Assembly: GCA_031550405.1 (NCBI GenBank)
Contig: JAVBOP010000018.1
Span: 1-6,937 of the forward strand
Length of the DNA stretch: 6,937 nucleotides
Direction: 5' to 3'
Origin: JAVBOP01 sp031550405
GTDB taxonomy: Bacteria > Bacteroidota > Ignavibacteria > Kapaibacteriales > UBA2268
Shown: piece by piece, positions 1 to 5,361 of the stretch
Layout: each line of letters begins with the position of its first letter
How positions within the stretch are numbered: the stretch's first letter is position 1
Notes under the pieces: model-generated
Database searches by the model: none
Told to the model about the DNA's origin: nothing
What the model saw: the letters and a program-made list of their open reading frames with translations, nothing else
Program-made: the position numbers and the translations under genes

Positions 1-84
1 ATCGAATTGGAGGCGCTGGTCATGGCGATTGTGGTCATTCAAAGTGGCGGGGATTTGAAAAAAACGGAATTACAGGAACCATAA
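1..84 (+). CDS. C-terminal end of an unidentified protein, possibly a TolC-type outer-membrane efflux protein
   Basis: Only the last 27 codons are in the window; they read through in frame 1 to a TAA at 82-84. The tail reads IELEALVMAIVVIQSGGDL and then a short charged end. A helix rich in Ala, Leu and Val followed by a Gly-Gly pair close to the C-terminus resembles the end of TolC/NodT-type outer-membrane factors, which form the outer-membrane channel of tripartite pumps. That likeness is weak and is my inference; too little is visible to assign a family. The fragment is more GC-rich than the intergenic DNA nearby, as expected for coding sequence. It converges with the reverse-strand gene ending at position 70, and the two reading frames overlap by 15 bases. 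Confidence 0.45.
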   Translation: MELEALVMAIVVIQSGGDLKKTELQEP

Positions 85-396
85 ATGAAAATTAACCATA
101 CGAAATATAATATACTTACAGATATTCCGAACAGGAGTGGGGTGAGTATAGGTATTAGTGTCGTGGTATAGTTTAGTTTTATTTTGTTCGTTTATTACTG
201 AAAGACCCGTCAGATAACCGGGAGCATATAAATAATTTTCAGAGAAAGAAAAAAAAGCAGGTAAATAGCTTGAGTTTCTATAAATATATAGATGCTTTAA
301 ATTAGTGCTATCAATAACTTCAGGCTCTTGTGCTACTGATATATATGGCAATAATAATAGCATTGATATAGTTAATGCTGTTTGTATATATTTCAT
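70..396 (-). CDS. Small secreted protein of unknown function
   Basis: This gene encodes 108 residues and I do not recognise its family. Residues 1-22 form a clear signal peptide: Lys near the N-terminus, a hydrophobic core around ALTISMLLLLPYI, and a likely cut at Val-Ala before Gln23. The protein should therefore be exported to the periplasm or outer membrane. The ATG at 396 is supported by a strong AAAGGAG ribosome-binding site at 412-406, nine bases upstream, which is unusual for this window. The mature part is about 86 residues, rich in Tyr, Asn, Ser and Phe, with one Cys and no visible repeat. The last 20 residues or so (from about RNICKYIIF) look more like read-through than a designed end, and the stop lies inside the convergent gene's frame. 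The protein could be the shortened remnant of a longer secreted protein. It lies 136 bp downstream of the cysteine-rich gene on the same strand. Confidence 0.6.
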   Translation of the reverse strand: MKYIQTALTISMLLLLPYISVAQEPEVIDSTNLKHLYIYRNSSYLPAFFSFSENYLYAPGYLTGLSVINEQNKTKLYHDTNTYTHPTPVRNICKYIIFRMVNFHLWFL

Positions 397-405
397 TGTT
401 ATTAT

Positions 406-412
406 CTCCTTT
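406..412 (-). promoter_or_regulatory. Strong Shine-Dalgarno site for the small secreted protein gene
   Basis: Read on the reverse strand this is AAAGGAG, nine bases before the ATG at 396. It fixes the start of the small secreted protein. It stands out because most forward-strand starts in the window have no comparable site, which is usual in Bacteroidota. Confidence 0.7.
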
Positions 413-452
413 AAAATGATAAATATTTTATTAAAATTACATTATAGTAAGT

Positions 453-480
453 ATAAGGGCAAGACATACCTTGCCCTTAT
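453..480 (-). terminator. Second perfect hairpin between the two reverse-strand genes (terminator or leader structure)
   Basis: This is a perfect 11-bp inverted repeat: arm ATAAGGGCAAG at 453-463, a six-base loop, and the matching arm at 470-480. It starts eight bases beyond the first hairpin in the direction of reverse-strand transcription. No T-run follows it on the reverse strand (ACTTACTATAATG), so it is not a classic intrinsic terminator. It could be a second, weaker termination or 3'-end protecting structure for the cysteine-rich gene, or a structure in the leader of the downstream secreted-protein gene. The stem is seen in the sequence; the role is inferred. Confidence 0.45.
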
Positions 481-488
481 AAAACCCA

Positions 489-520
489 ATCAACAGAAAA
501 AAACATTCTTTTCTGTTGAT
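489..520 (-). terminator. Probable intrinsic terminator of the cysteine-rich secreted protein gene
   Basis: This is a perfect 12-bp inverted repeat: arm ATCAACAGAAAA at 489-500, an eight-base loop at 501-508, and the matching arm at 509-520. It begins 12 bases after the stop codon of the reverse-strand gene. On the reverse strand the second arm is followed by TGGGTTTT, a short and imperfect T-tract, and the loop side also carries a T-run. Position and stem make a terminator likely. The stem is AT-rich, so efficiency may be moderate. Confidence 0.6.
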
Positions 521-532
521 AATTCAAACAAA

Positions 533-1168
533 TTATTGACAAATGTTTGTGCAAGGTGCTTGACATTTATCATTTGTAGGTGGTATTGTTTCTACCTCCT
601 TAGGAACAATTCCTCGTCCTTCTTCAAAGCATATTTTAATTTTTTTTGTACATGTTCTATCGCCATATCTCGGATCCCCAACATCTAATCCATTACACGG
701 TAATCTTCTGAGAACCATATGTCCGCCACCAGGTTCGTTAGAATTTGGTATCCATAAAGGATACCATTCACCCCAACATGCGGAATAACCAAGAACAGTA
801 ATAATCTCACTATCTTCACATATAGGAATACCTGAAATTCCCCATGGATTTTGCCTCAAAGCTTCAACTAATGCCAGTTGAAAATAGTAGAATGGGTCAC
901 TGTCAAAATTATCTTTGTGAAAATTACAATCTCCCTCAAAATCTATTTGAGTTATCCATGTGTAGCTAACCGGTTGATTAGATTGATCAAGAGTAAAGTC
1001 AGCACAGTAACTAACAATCATTTTGCAATTATTATCCAAAGAAATTGCCAGAGTACCTGGCGTAGCACCATTACATTGCGCCCACGCGCTGTTTGCATTA
1101 AAAATTGAAAACATTACCGCTGCAAGCAGCAATGAAACTGAAAGTTTTTTCAGATTTATTTTTATCAT
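533..1168 (-). CDS. Secreted cysteine-rich protein of unknown function (12 Cys)
   Basis: This gene encodes 211 residues. Residues 1-30 are a typical signal peptide: Lys residues at 3, 7 and 8, a hydrophobic stretch LSVSLLLAAVMFSIF, and a cut after Ala-Trp-Ala before Gln31. The mature protein has 12 cysteines, at about 32, 48, 55, 81, 117, 131, 158, 173, 180, 202, 206 and 210. This even number would suit disulfide bonds outside the cytoplasm, or a metal site. The last nine residues hold three Cys spaced every fourth residue (CQAPCTNIC). The chain is rich in Trp, Tyr, Pro and Gly, with a stretch around VLGYSACWGEW and a PGGGH motif near 136-140. I do not recognise the family. The ATG at 1168 was chosen because the signal peptide starts there and AAGGAA lies at 1180-1175. 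The frame stays open upstream to 1498 but runs into the GC-rich repeat block and is not part of the protein. Confidence 0.75.
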   Translation of the reverse strand: MIKINLKKLSVSLLLAAVMFSIFNANSAWAQCNGATPGTLAISLDNNCKMIVSYCADFTLDQSNQPVSYTWITQIDFEGDCNFHKDNFDSDPFYYFQLALVEALRQNPWGISGIPICEDSEIITVLGYSACWGEWYPLWIPNSNEPGGGHMVLRRLPCNGLDVGDPRYGDRTCTKKIKICFEEGRGIVPKEVETIPPTNDKCQAPCTNICQ

Positions 1169-1174
1169 ATTTAT

Positions 1175-1180
1175 TTCCTT
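1175..1180 (-). promoter_or_regulatory. Ribosome-binding site that decides the start of the cysteine-rich protein
   Basis: The reverse-strand sequence AAGGAA lies six bases before the ATG at 1168. With the signal peptide that begins at this ATG, it argues against the longer open frame that reaches back to 1498. Confidence 0.55.
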
Positions 1181-1257
1181 AATATTTAAATTGTGAATAA
1201 AATTATTTAATATTTTCGTAAAAATGCTTAGGTTGTGCGGCAACGGAATGGCACGTA

Positions 1258-1525
1258 TTAATTGCCACCGATGCCGCTGGCCGCTATGCGGTTCGTTCTC
1301 GGACTCCTGCAGCATTCGCACAAAATCTCGCAAATACTGCGGTGCTTCCGTCCGCATCGGCGCGGCGAAGCTGCTCTCTTGAGGCTGCTCGAAGAAGCGG
1401 AATGTTCGCTGACAGCGCGATATTTCCGTGCGTTTCGGCATGTTGAAGCCGAAATCCCGAGATGCTTCGAAGAAGTGGAACATTCGCAGACATGGCAAAC
1501 CGATTCCGCCATGCTGTTATGAATA
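1258..1525. repeat. GC-rich block of degenerate tandem repeats (unit about 78-81 bp)
   Basis: Hand counting gives about 56 percent GC over 1261-1500, while 1861-1920 is about 18 percent. Inside are at least two diverged copies of a unit, about 1334-1414 and 1415-1492. The best-kept segment is a 24-base stretch beginning CGAAGAAG at 1390-1413 and again at 1468-1491; 20 of 24 bases agree and the copies are 78 bases apart. A third, partial copy is suggested by CATTCGCA at 1313-1320, which recurs at 1481-1488. Translated forward from 1262, the two units also align (ILRCFRPHRRGEA with ARYFRAFRHVEAE, and LLEEAECSLT with CFEEVEHSQT). Several frames are open on both strands, so I do not call it a gene. 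It is probably a dispersed, structured or formerly coding repeat element of different origin from its surroundings. Confidence 0.6.
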
Positions 1526-1577
1526 AAAGAATTTTTATATATGTATGATATTTCACGATTAGAAGAAGAAGAGGTAA

Positions 1578-1601
1578 GTACTTGTGTACTTGTGTACTTG
1601 T
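1578..1601. repeat. Three perfect tandem copies of GTACTTGT
   Basis: The octamer GTACTTGT is repeated three times without error, and a partial match (AGTACTTG) overlaps the start. A purine run of AGAAGAAGAAGAGG lies just before it. Short tandem repeats like this can change length by slippage. It lies about 50 bases from the GC-rich repeat block and may be part of the same element. No gene depends on it directly. Confidence 0.8.
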
Positions 1602-1905
1602 GCAGATGAAATTGGACAAAAGAATAGCGCCCAGCTTGTTTCCAAGCCATCATGCCTGTCTAAAAACAAGCTTTTATGCCGTATATCGGCTGCTATTATT
1701 TTGTATAAGGTAGCCATAAAGTTTTCATTTAATATGTCATAGCTGTCGCAAAACTACAACATATTTTTAATATATGCAAGCATTATTTTTATTTATATTT
1801 GAGACGGAGAGAGAAGTGTTTTCGCCAGTGTTTTTGTTAGTGGGAACAAGTGATAGTGGAATATAATCTATTGTAGTATTATATATAAATTACCTAATTT
1901 TTTTT

Positions 1906-1936
1906 TTTGCCAAGCCAATATTAATTTGTATTTTTG
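1906..1936 (+). promoter_or_regulatory. Bacteroidota-type promoter for the membrane protein gene
   Basis: TTTG at 1906-1909 and TATTTTTG at 1929-1936 are separated by 19 bases. This fits the Bacteroidota housekeeping promoter pattern of a TTTG box near -33 and TANNTTTG near -7, in both sequence and spacing. The -7 box ends 54 bases before the ATG at 1991, leaving a leader of roughly 45-50 bases. In such AT-rich DNA single boxes occur by chance, but the pair at the right distance just before a gene is good support. Confidence 0.6.
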
Positions 1937-1990
1937 CAGCTGGATATTTTAATATTTACAATATCTCATACTTAAACTTACTTAAACAAT

Positions 1991-2563
1991 ATGCCTCAGT
2001 ATTCAAGATGTTTTAAAGTCTTACTAACATTTTTTGCGATAGGATTTGTAGTATGGTTTGGCGGAACGGTTATAAGAACGACAATTAGCTATGATTTATT
2101 TGTTGTTGGCAGCGACTTCGTTTTGAAGCCGGAATATACCAACGAAGTGCGCATGTACAATGCCTATGTATATTCTATTACATCGCTTTACACGGATATA
2201 GCGTATGGCATTTCTGCTATCAGCTCAATACTGCTTGCAATTTTCACCCGCAAAGATTTTAAAAAACGGGGCTGGCTCTTTATGGCATTTATTTTATTTA
2301 TACTTACAGTACCTTTTGAAATAATGCTTATTTATAATGACATAAAACTTTCGAACCTTGTATATTATGGCGATGTTAAGGATTTTTTTGATAAATCCAT
2401 ACAAAAATATTATGTTGATAGAGTTGAAAACGCGCAATATACAATGATGTCGGGGCTTATTATGCTGGCAGCGCTCACCTGTATATTGTATGCAATATGG
2501 CGACCTCTCGAAAAAACAACAACTATCCAGCAGTCTGAAGATGAAAATAAAAGCAATATATGA
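1991..2563 (+). CDS. Four-helix inner-membrane protein of unknown function
   Basis: This gene encodes 190 residues with no family I recognise. Four hydrophobic segments are visible at about residues 7-28, 68-86, 94-115 and 151-170. Positive residues cluster in the short loop between the second and third segments (TRKDFKKRG) and after the fourth (RPLEK). This predicts both ends in the cytoplasm and two sizeable loops, about 29-67 and 116-150, outside. The outer loops are rich in Tyr, Asp and Val. The last 18 residues or so are polar and acidic. There is no signal peptide and no catalytic motif. The ATG follows an AT-rich leader without a Shine-Dalgarno site. The end overlaps the start of the next gene by 23 bases, so the two are probably one transcript with coupled translation. 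Confidence 0.75.
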   Translation: MPQYSRCFKVLLTFFAIGFVVWFGGTVIRTTISYDLFVVGSDFVLKPEYTNEVRMYNAYVYSITSLYTDIAYGISAISSILLAIFTRKDFKKRGWLFMAFILFILTVPFEIMLIYNDIKLSNLVYYGDVKDFFDKSIQKYYVDRVENAQYTMMSGLIMLAALTCILYAIWRPLEKTTTIQQSEDENKSNI

Positions 2564-2858
2564 CGAATTGTTGAGTGTTATCACCAAAGCAGGAATCACG
2601 GTGCGCAAAGAACACCTGTTCAAATCGCGCGGAGGGTATTGTATGTTAAATGAAAATAAATTAATAATTCTCAATAAACTATTGCCAATAGAGGCGCATG
2701 CAAGCATACTGGCTCGCTGCATCTCCGACTTGGATTTGGCAGACGACACTTTCCTCGCCCCGGCAATAAGGCAATATATCGACGTAGAAGCCGCCAACCG
2801 CACTGCATCTCTCCCAATAGAGTTCATTATCGAGAATAATGACAATATAAAATCATAA
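2541..2858 (+). CDS. Small conserved cytosolic protein of unknown function
   Basis: This gene encodes 105 residues if it starts at the ATG at 2541; an in-frame ATG at 2490 would add 17 residues but lies deeper inside the preceding gene. A weak GAAG sits directly before 2541. The order of features is an N-terminal helix (AIYDELLSVITKAGI), a VRKEHLFKSRGGYCMLNENKL segment split by Gly-Gly-Tyr-Cys at residues 31-34, a short hydrophobic strand (LIILNKLLPI), a helix around ASILARCISDLDL, and a Pro-Ala-Ile-Arg motif at 74-77. From memory, small proteins with this layout (a GG-x-C turn, a strand giving vilnk-lp, then PA-x-R) are common in Bacteroidota and other phyla and carry no known function. That family match is recollection, not a search result. 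It has no signal peptide or membrane segment. Overlap with the membrane protein gene suggests they work together. Confidence 0.75.
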   Translation: MKIKAIYDELLSVITKAGITVRKEHLFKSRGGYCMLNENKLIILNKLLPIEAHASILARCISDLDLADDTFLAPAIRQYIDVEAANRTASLPIEFIIENNDNIKS

Positions 2859-2975
2859 TTAAGATACAATAAGCAAAAATACAAGAATTAATGAATATTT
2901 TTTAATAAATCGTCTGCACAACTCCTTAATGCATACAATATAACGCCTTTGCTTTTTTATATAGCTGAATAATGG

Positions 2976-2983
2976 TAATTTTG
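2976..2983 (+). promoter_or_regulatory. Possible -7 element for the ClbS/DfsB-like gene
   Basis: TAATTTTG matches the Bacteroidota TANNTTTG box and ends 25 bases before the ATG at 3009. A TTTG at 2948-2951 could be the -33 box, but the 24-base gap is longer than the usual 19-21. The pair is therefore only suggestive. Confidence 0.35.
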
Positions 2984-3008
2984 CCATAATAATTGATATG
3001 GATATATT

Positions 3009-3521
3009 ATGGCGAGAGCAACAACAAAAGAGCAGTTAATGCAGGACAGTATAAATAATTTCAACAAATTATTTACTCTTATCAATTCGATGAGCGATGA
3101 ACAGCAAAATGCTGATTTCGTATTTGAAGATAGAGATAAAAACGTGCGCGATGTGTTGGTACATCTGTATGAATGGCATAAATTACTGTTGAATTGGATA
3201 ACGGCGAATATGAAAGGTAAAGCGAAATCTTTTTTGCCAGAACCTTATAATTGGAAAACTTATGGCACGATGAATGTGGAAATGATTTGGAAAAAACATC
3301 AAAATACTCCTTATGATAAGTCGAAAGAAATATTAGCAGAAAGTCATAAAGAAGTTATGGATTTGATTGAAATTTTTTCCAATGAAGAATTATTTACTAA
3401 AAAGGCTTTTCCATGGACAGGCACAACAAATTTAGGCAGCTATTGTATTTCTGCAACCGCAAGCCATTATGACTGGGCTGCGAAAAAAATTAAAAATCAC
3501 ATCAAAACATATAACCGATAA
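3009..3521 (+). CDS. ClbS/DfsB family four-helix-bundle protein (DUF1706)
   Basis: This gene encodes 170 residues, the usual full length for the family. The start MARATTKEQLM, the block DRDKNVRDVLVHLYEWHKLL (41-60), NWKTYGTMNVEMIWKKHQ (81-98), and the end block PWTGTTNLGSYCISATASHY (135-154) follow the family pattern closely. The fold is a DinB-like bundle of four helices in the cytoplasm. The founding member ClbS protects colibactin-producing bacteria by opening the toxin's reactive cyclopropane. Most relatives sit outside colibactin clusters and their substrates are unknown; no toxin-synthesis gene is visible here, so a self-resistance role is not shown. The His/Tyr/Trp-rich helix (HLYEWH, 52-57) may line the active or binding site, which is inferred. 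The gene stands alone, 150 bp after the previous gene, with a possible promoter box just upstream. Confidence 0.88.
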   Translation: MARATTKEQLMQDSINNFNKLFTLINSMSDEQQNADFVFEDRDKNVRDVLVHLYEWHKLLLNWITANMKGKAKSFLPEPYNWKTYGTMNVEMIWKKHQNTPYDKSKEILAESHKEVMDLIEIFSNEELFTKKAFPWTGTTNLGSYCISATASHYDWAAKKIKNHIKTYNR

Positions 3522-3657
3522 AAATATCTACACTTATGACTGCTGTTTTTTTCATTGATATTATGCGCCTTTAATAAATATCCTGCTTATCGCCATATAG
3601 CTTGAAATAAGTTTTGCTGCAAATATAATTTTACTTATATAATGTTCTGTTTTTTAT

Positions 3658-3665
3658 TATATTTG
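3658..3665 (+). promoter_or_regulatory. Possible -7 element for the PocR-like gene
   Basis: TATATTTG fits TANNTTTG and ends 38 bases before the ATG at 3704. No convincing TTTG box lies 19-21 bases upstream, so this is a half-match only. Confidence 0.3.
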
Positions 3666-3703
3666 CTTAAATTTAACGGTCATTAACAATAAGGTTGCAG
3701 ATT

Positions 3704-4222
3704 ATGTACACAATAGAACATAATATCAATTCATTACAGGAGCTTGTAGAACATATGTATAAATTGTCTCAAATTGAAGTTTCCATAGGTAGCGATTCGT
3801 TTGTTACAATTTCAACTAAAGTATCCGAACAGTTCAACGACTTTTATTGTTTAAAAGATAAACAAATATCTAATCATTGTTATGAATTTTGGAATAGTGC
3901 TACTATCGCTGGATTAAAGAAAAAAGAATTTAATGACAGATGCTGGGCAGGTGTAAGATTAACAACAAAAATGGTAACTGTCAATAATCAGTTATACTTC
4001 ATTATGCTTGACAGATTTATATTAGATACCGATGAAAAATACATTGATACTCCTGAAATCAGAAAAGTAGGTGCAACTAAAGGCGATGTAGAAGAAATCT
4101 ATTCAAAAATTCCAATTACAACTCAGGAGCGTATAAGCGAACTCTTTGCTTTAATAGAGCAAGGTTTAGTTGAATTAAACGATAGAGGAATACCTTTATT
4201 AGAAACATTAGATATCATCTAA
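3704..4222 (+). CDS. Stand-alone PocR-like sensory domain protein
   Basis: This gene encodes 172 residues from the ATG at 3704; AAGG at 3691-3694 lies nine bases upstream. A TTG at 3695 in the same frame is a less likely start. The order resembles the PocR ligand-binding domain: an N-terminal helix (INSLQELVEHMYKLSQIEV), a strand region, FNDFYC (Cys49), a spaced second Cys (Cys59), and CWAGVRLTTKMV (Cys80). Then come a strand (QLYFIMLDRFIL) and a closing stretch with KIPITTQERISELFALIEQGL. PocR domains bind small molecules, classically in the propanediol-utilisation regulator, and are usually fused to a DNA-binding or kinase part. Here the domain is the whole protein, with no output domain. 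It may act as a partner for a separate kinase or regulator; a PAS histidine kinase lies one gene further on. The family call rests on pattern recall and should be tested by profile search. Confidence 0.6.
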   Translation: MYTIEHNINSLQELVEHMYKLSQIEVSIGSDSFVTISTKVSEQFNDFYCLKDKQISNHCYEFWNSATIAGLKKKEFNDRCWAGVRLTTKMVTVNNQLYFIMLDRFILDTDEKYIDTPEIRKVGATKGDVEEIYSKIPITTQERISELFALIEQGLVELNDRGIPLLETLDII

Positions 4223-4311
4223 TGCCGCATAAGCAAGCTATTCCGGTTTAGCATACTTTGTTATAAAAATAGAGCATTTAAATGAATATTTTTTCATTAA
4301 TATAGAGAGTT

Positions 4312-5244
4312 ATGTATAAAAAAATATTACTCATGATATGGTTTATTATAAGCATGGCAGATATATCACGGGCACAGGAAAATATGGAAAATACTGTGCT
4401 TCCACTTACGCTTGGTGAAAAAATATTTATAGTGGAATGGCGAACAACGTATAATGAAGATGTACCTGAAATTATTCCCGATAAGATAGAACCAACTGTT
4501 GAAGAAATCAAAATGATATTGGGAATGCGCAGAAAAAAGCCTGAAATCCATGCTTGGTATGTTGATAACGGCTATATGGGAAATACTATAACCAATCTTA
4601 CTTTGGAGGAAAAAATACAGATACTGGAATGGCGAACGCCGTATAATGAAGAGCTGCCTGAAGCTATGCCTGATAAAATAGAGCCAACTGTTGGTGAAAT
4701 GCTGGTAATACTTAAGCAAAGAGAGAAACAATATTTAAAGTCGCTAAAACCGTCGCCATTCCCCTCAAAACCTCCATCTCGTATTGGCGGCTCATTCGGG
4801 TTGCAATTAATAGATGCTGATTTGGATAACGGCATCGGTTTTGCGGGATACTATCACCAGACTTTAAGCAGAAGCTGGTTTGCTTCGATAAATATTGGAT
4901 ATAACAGATATTTATATAAGATAACTGATGGTAGAAACATTGCCAGATTTAGCCATTCTGCTATACCAATTTCAGCAGGTTTGAATCTATTTTTCACGCA
5001 GCGTGGTATTCGTCCATATTTAGGAATCGAAGCAGGCTATTTATCAAGTAAAAACCATATTCAAATTAACCATAATAATTTTTCACTAAACAATAATAAT
5101 GGACTTATATTGATTTTTCCTATAATCGGTTTTTCATTGCCTGTATTGCAATCGCTTGCTATAGAAGGCAATGTTCGTTTCCTACATCGTTCAGGGCTTT
5201 ACAATACAGGTATAAACGTGGGAGTTGCATATCTTATACCATGA
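4312..5244 (+). CDS. Putative outer-membrane beta-barrel protein with two N-terminal 39-residue repeats
   Basis: This gene encodes 310 residues. A signal peptide covers about 1-21, with Lys at 3-4, a hydrophobic core LLMIWFIISM, and a cut before Gln22 (SRA-QEN). Residues 32-70 and 96-134 are two copies of one unit; 27 of 39 positions are identical, including EWRT, YNE, DKIEPTV and the flanking LTL/IL. A Pro-rich linker follows (about 147-157). Residues 158-310 alternate polar and hydrophobic residues with Gly and aromatic belts (GGSFGLQL, FASINIGYNRYLY, GIRPYLGIEAGYL, GINVGVAYLI). This is typical of a small OmpA/OmpW-like outer-membrane barrel of perhaps eight strands, though the chain ends in Ile-Pro rather than an aromatic residue. 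The repeats would lie in the periplasm or as an N-terminal extension; their ligand is unknown. The start ATG follows GAGAG and is the first in the frame near the signal peptide. Confidence 0.72.
   Translation: MYKKILLMIWFIISMADISRAQENMENTVLPLTLGEKIFIVEWRTTYNEDVPEIIPDKIEPTVEEIKMILGMRRKKPEIHAWYVDNGYMGNTITNLTLEEKIQILEWRTPYNEELPEAMPDKIEPTVGEMLVILKQREKQYLKSLKPSPFPSKPPSRIGGSFGLQLIDADLDNGIGFAGYYHQTLSRSWFASINIGYNRYLYKITDGRNIARFSHSAIPISAGLNLFFTQRGIRPYLGIEAGYLSSKNHIQINHNNFSLNNNNGLILIFPIIGFSLPVLQSLAIEGNVRFLHRSGLYNTGINVGVAYLIP
4405..4713 (+). repeat. Two in-gene repeat units, 4405-4521 and 4597-4713
   Basis: Each unit is 117 bases and encodes 39 residues; the starts are 192 bases apart, with a 25-residue spacer between. 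The copies agree at 27 of 39 residues. Changes are mostly conservative (Asp/Glu, Val/Leu, Ile/Met), which suggests duplication followed by selection to keep the fold, not a recent copying event. Confidence 0.85.
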
Positions 5245-5361
5245 TTTATTAATTTTTTTTCATAAATGTTTCAGAGAATTTTTGAATTATATCTACATAA
5301 TAAATACTGGGCTTAAACGTATATATTATTGTATAAATCTTAATAACCGAAATAAATAGCG

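Larger units (their letters stand above)
1169..1990. other. Long intergenic region with no supported gene
   Basis: About 820 bases separate two divergent genes. From left to right there is AT-rich DNA just upstream of the reverse gene, a GC-rich repeat block (about 1258-1525), a tandem octamer repeat (1578-1601), a loose inverted repeat of AGCTTGTTT (1633-1641 with 1664-1672), a stretch that is roughly 20 percent GC by eye, and a promoter-like sequence (1906-1936). Several frames stay open across the GC-rich block on both strands. None has a ribosome-binding site or a protein-like composition that I trust, and stop codons are simply rarer in GC-rich DNA. Confidence 0.6.

Noticed and set aside
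1169..1498. Upstream extension of the cysteine-rich protein on the reverse strand, to an ATG at 1498
   Set aside because: It runs through the GC-rich repeat block; a signal peptide and a ribosome-binding site mark the true start at 1168.
1262..1522. Forward frame of 86 codons across the GC-rich block
   Set aside because: Reverse frames over the same block are equally open; there is no ribosome-binding site and the sequence is explained by GC content and repeats.
1258..1653. Reverse frames of 111-131 codons spanning the GC-rich block and the octamer repeat
   Set aside because: They translate the octamer repeat into a low-complexity Thr/Ser/Gln/His string and have no start signal.
1633..1672. 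Inverted repeat AGCTTGTTT with a 22-base loop, followed by TTTT
   Set aside because: The stem is short and AT-rich, the loop is long, and no gene ends nearby for it to terminate.
1774..1866. Forward frame of 30 codons starting ATG CAA GCA
   Set aside because: It is too short, in AT-rich DNA, with no ribosome-binding site and no recognisable protein features.
2294..2884. Long reverse-strand frame opposite the membrane protein and small protein genes
   Set aside because: The forward frames have membrane segments, conserved motifs and a promoter; the reverse frame lacks all of these.
2890..4294. The 14-mer AATGAATATTTTTT occurs at 2890-2903 and 4281-4294
   Set aside because: It is AT-only apart from one G, so chance is likely in this composition, and the flanks differ.
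5324..5331. TATTATTG as a promoter -7 box for the kinase
   Set aside because: It differs from TANNTTTG at one position and has no TTTG box at the right distance.
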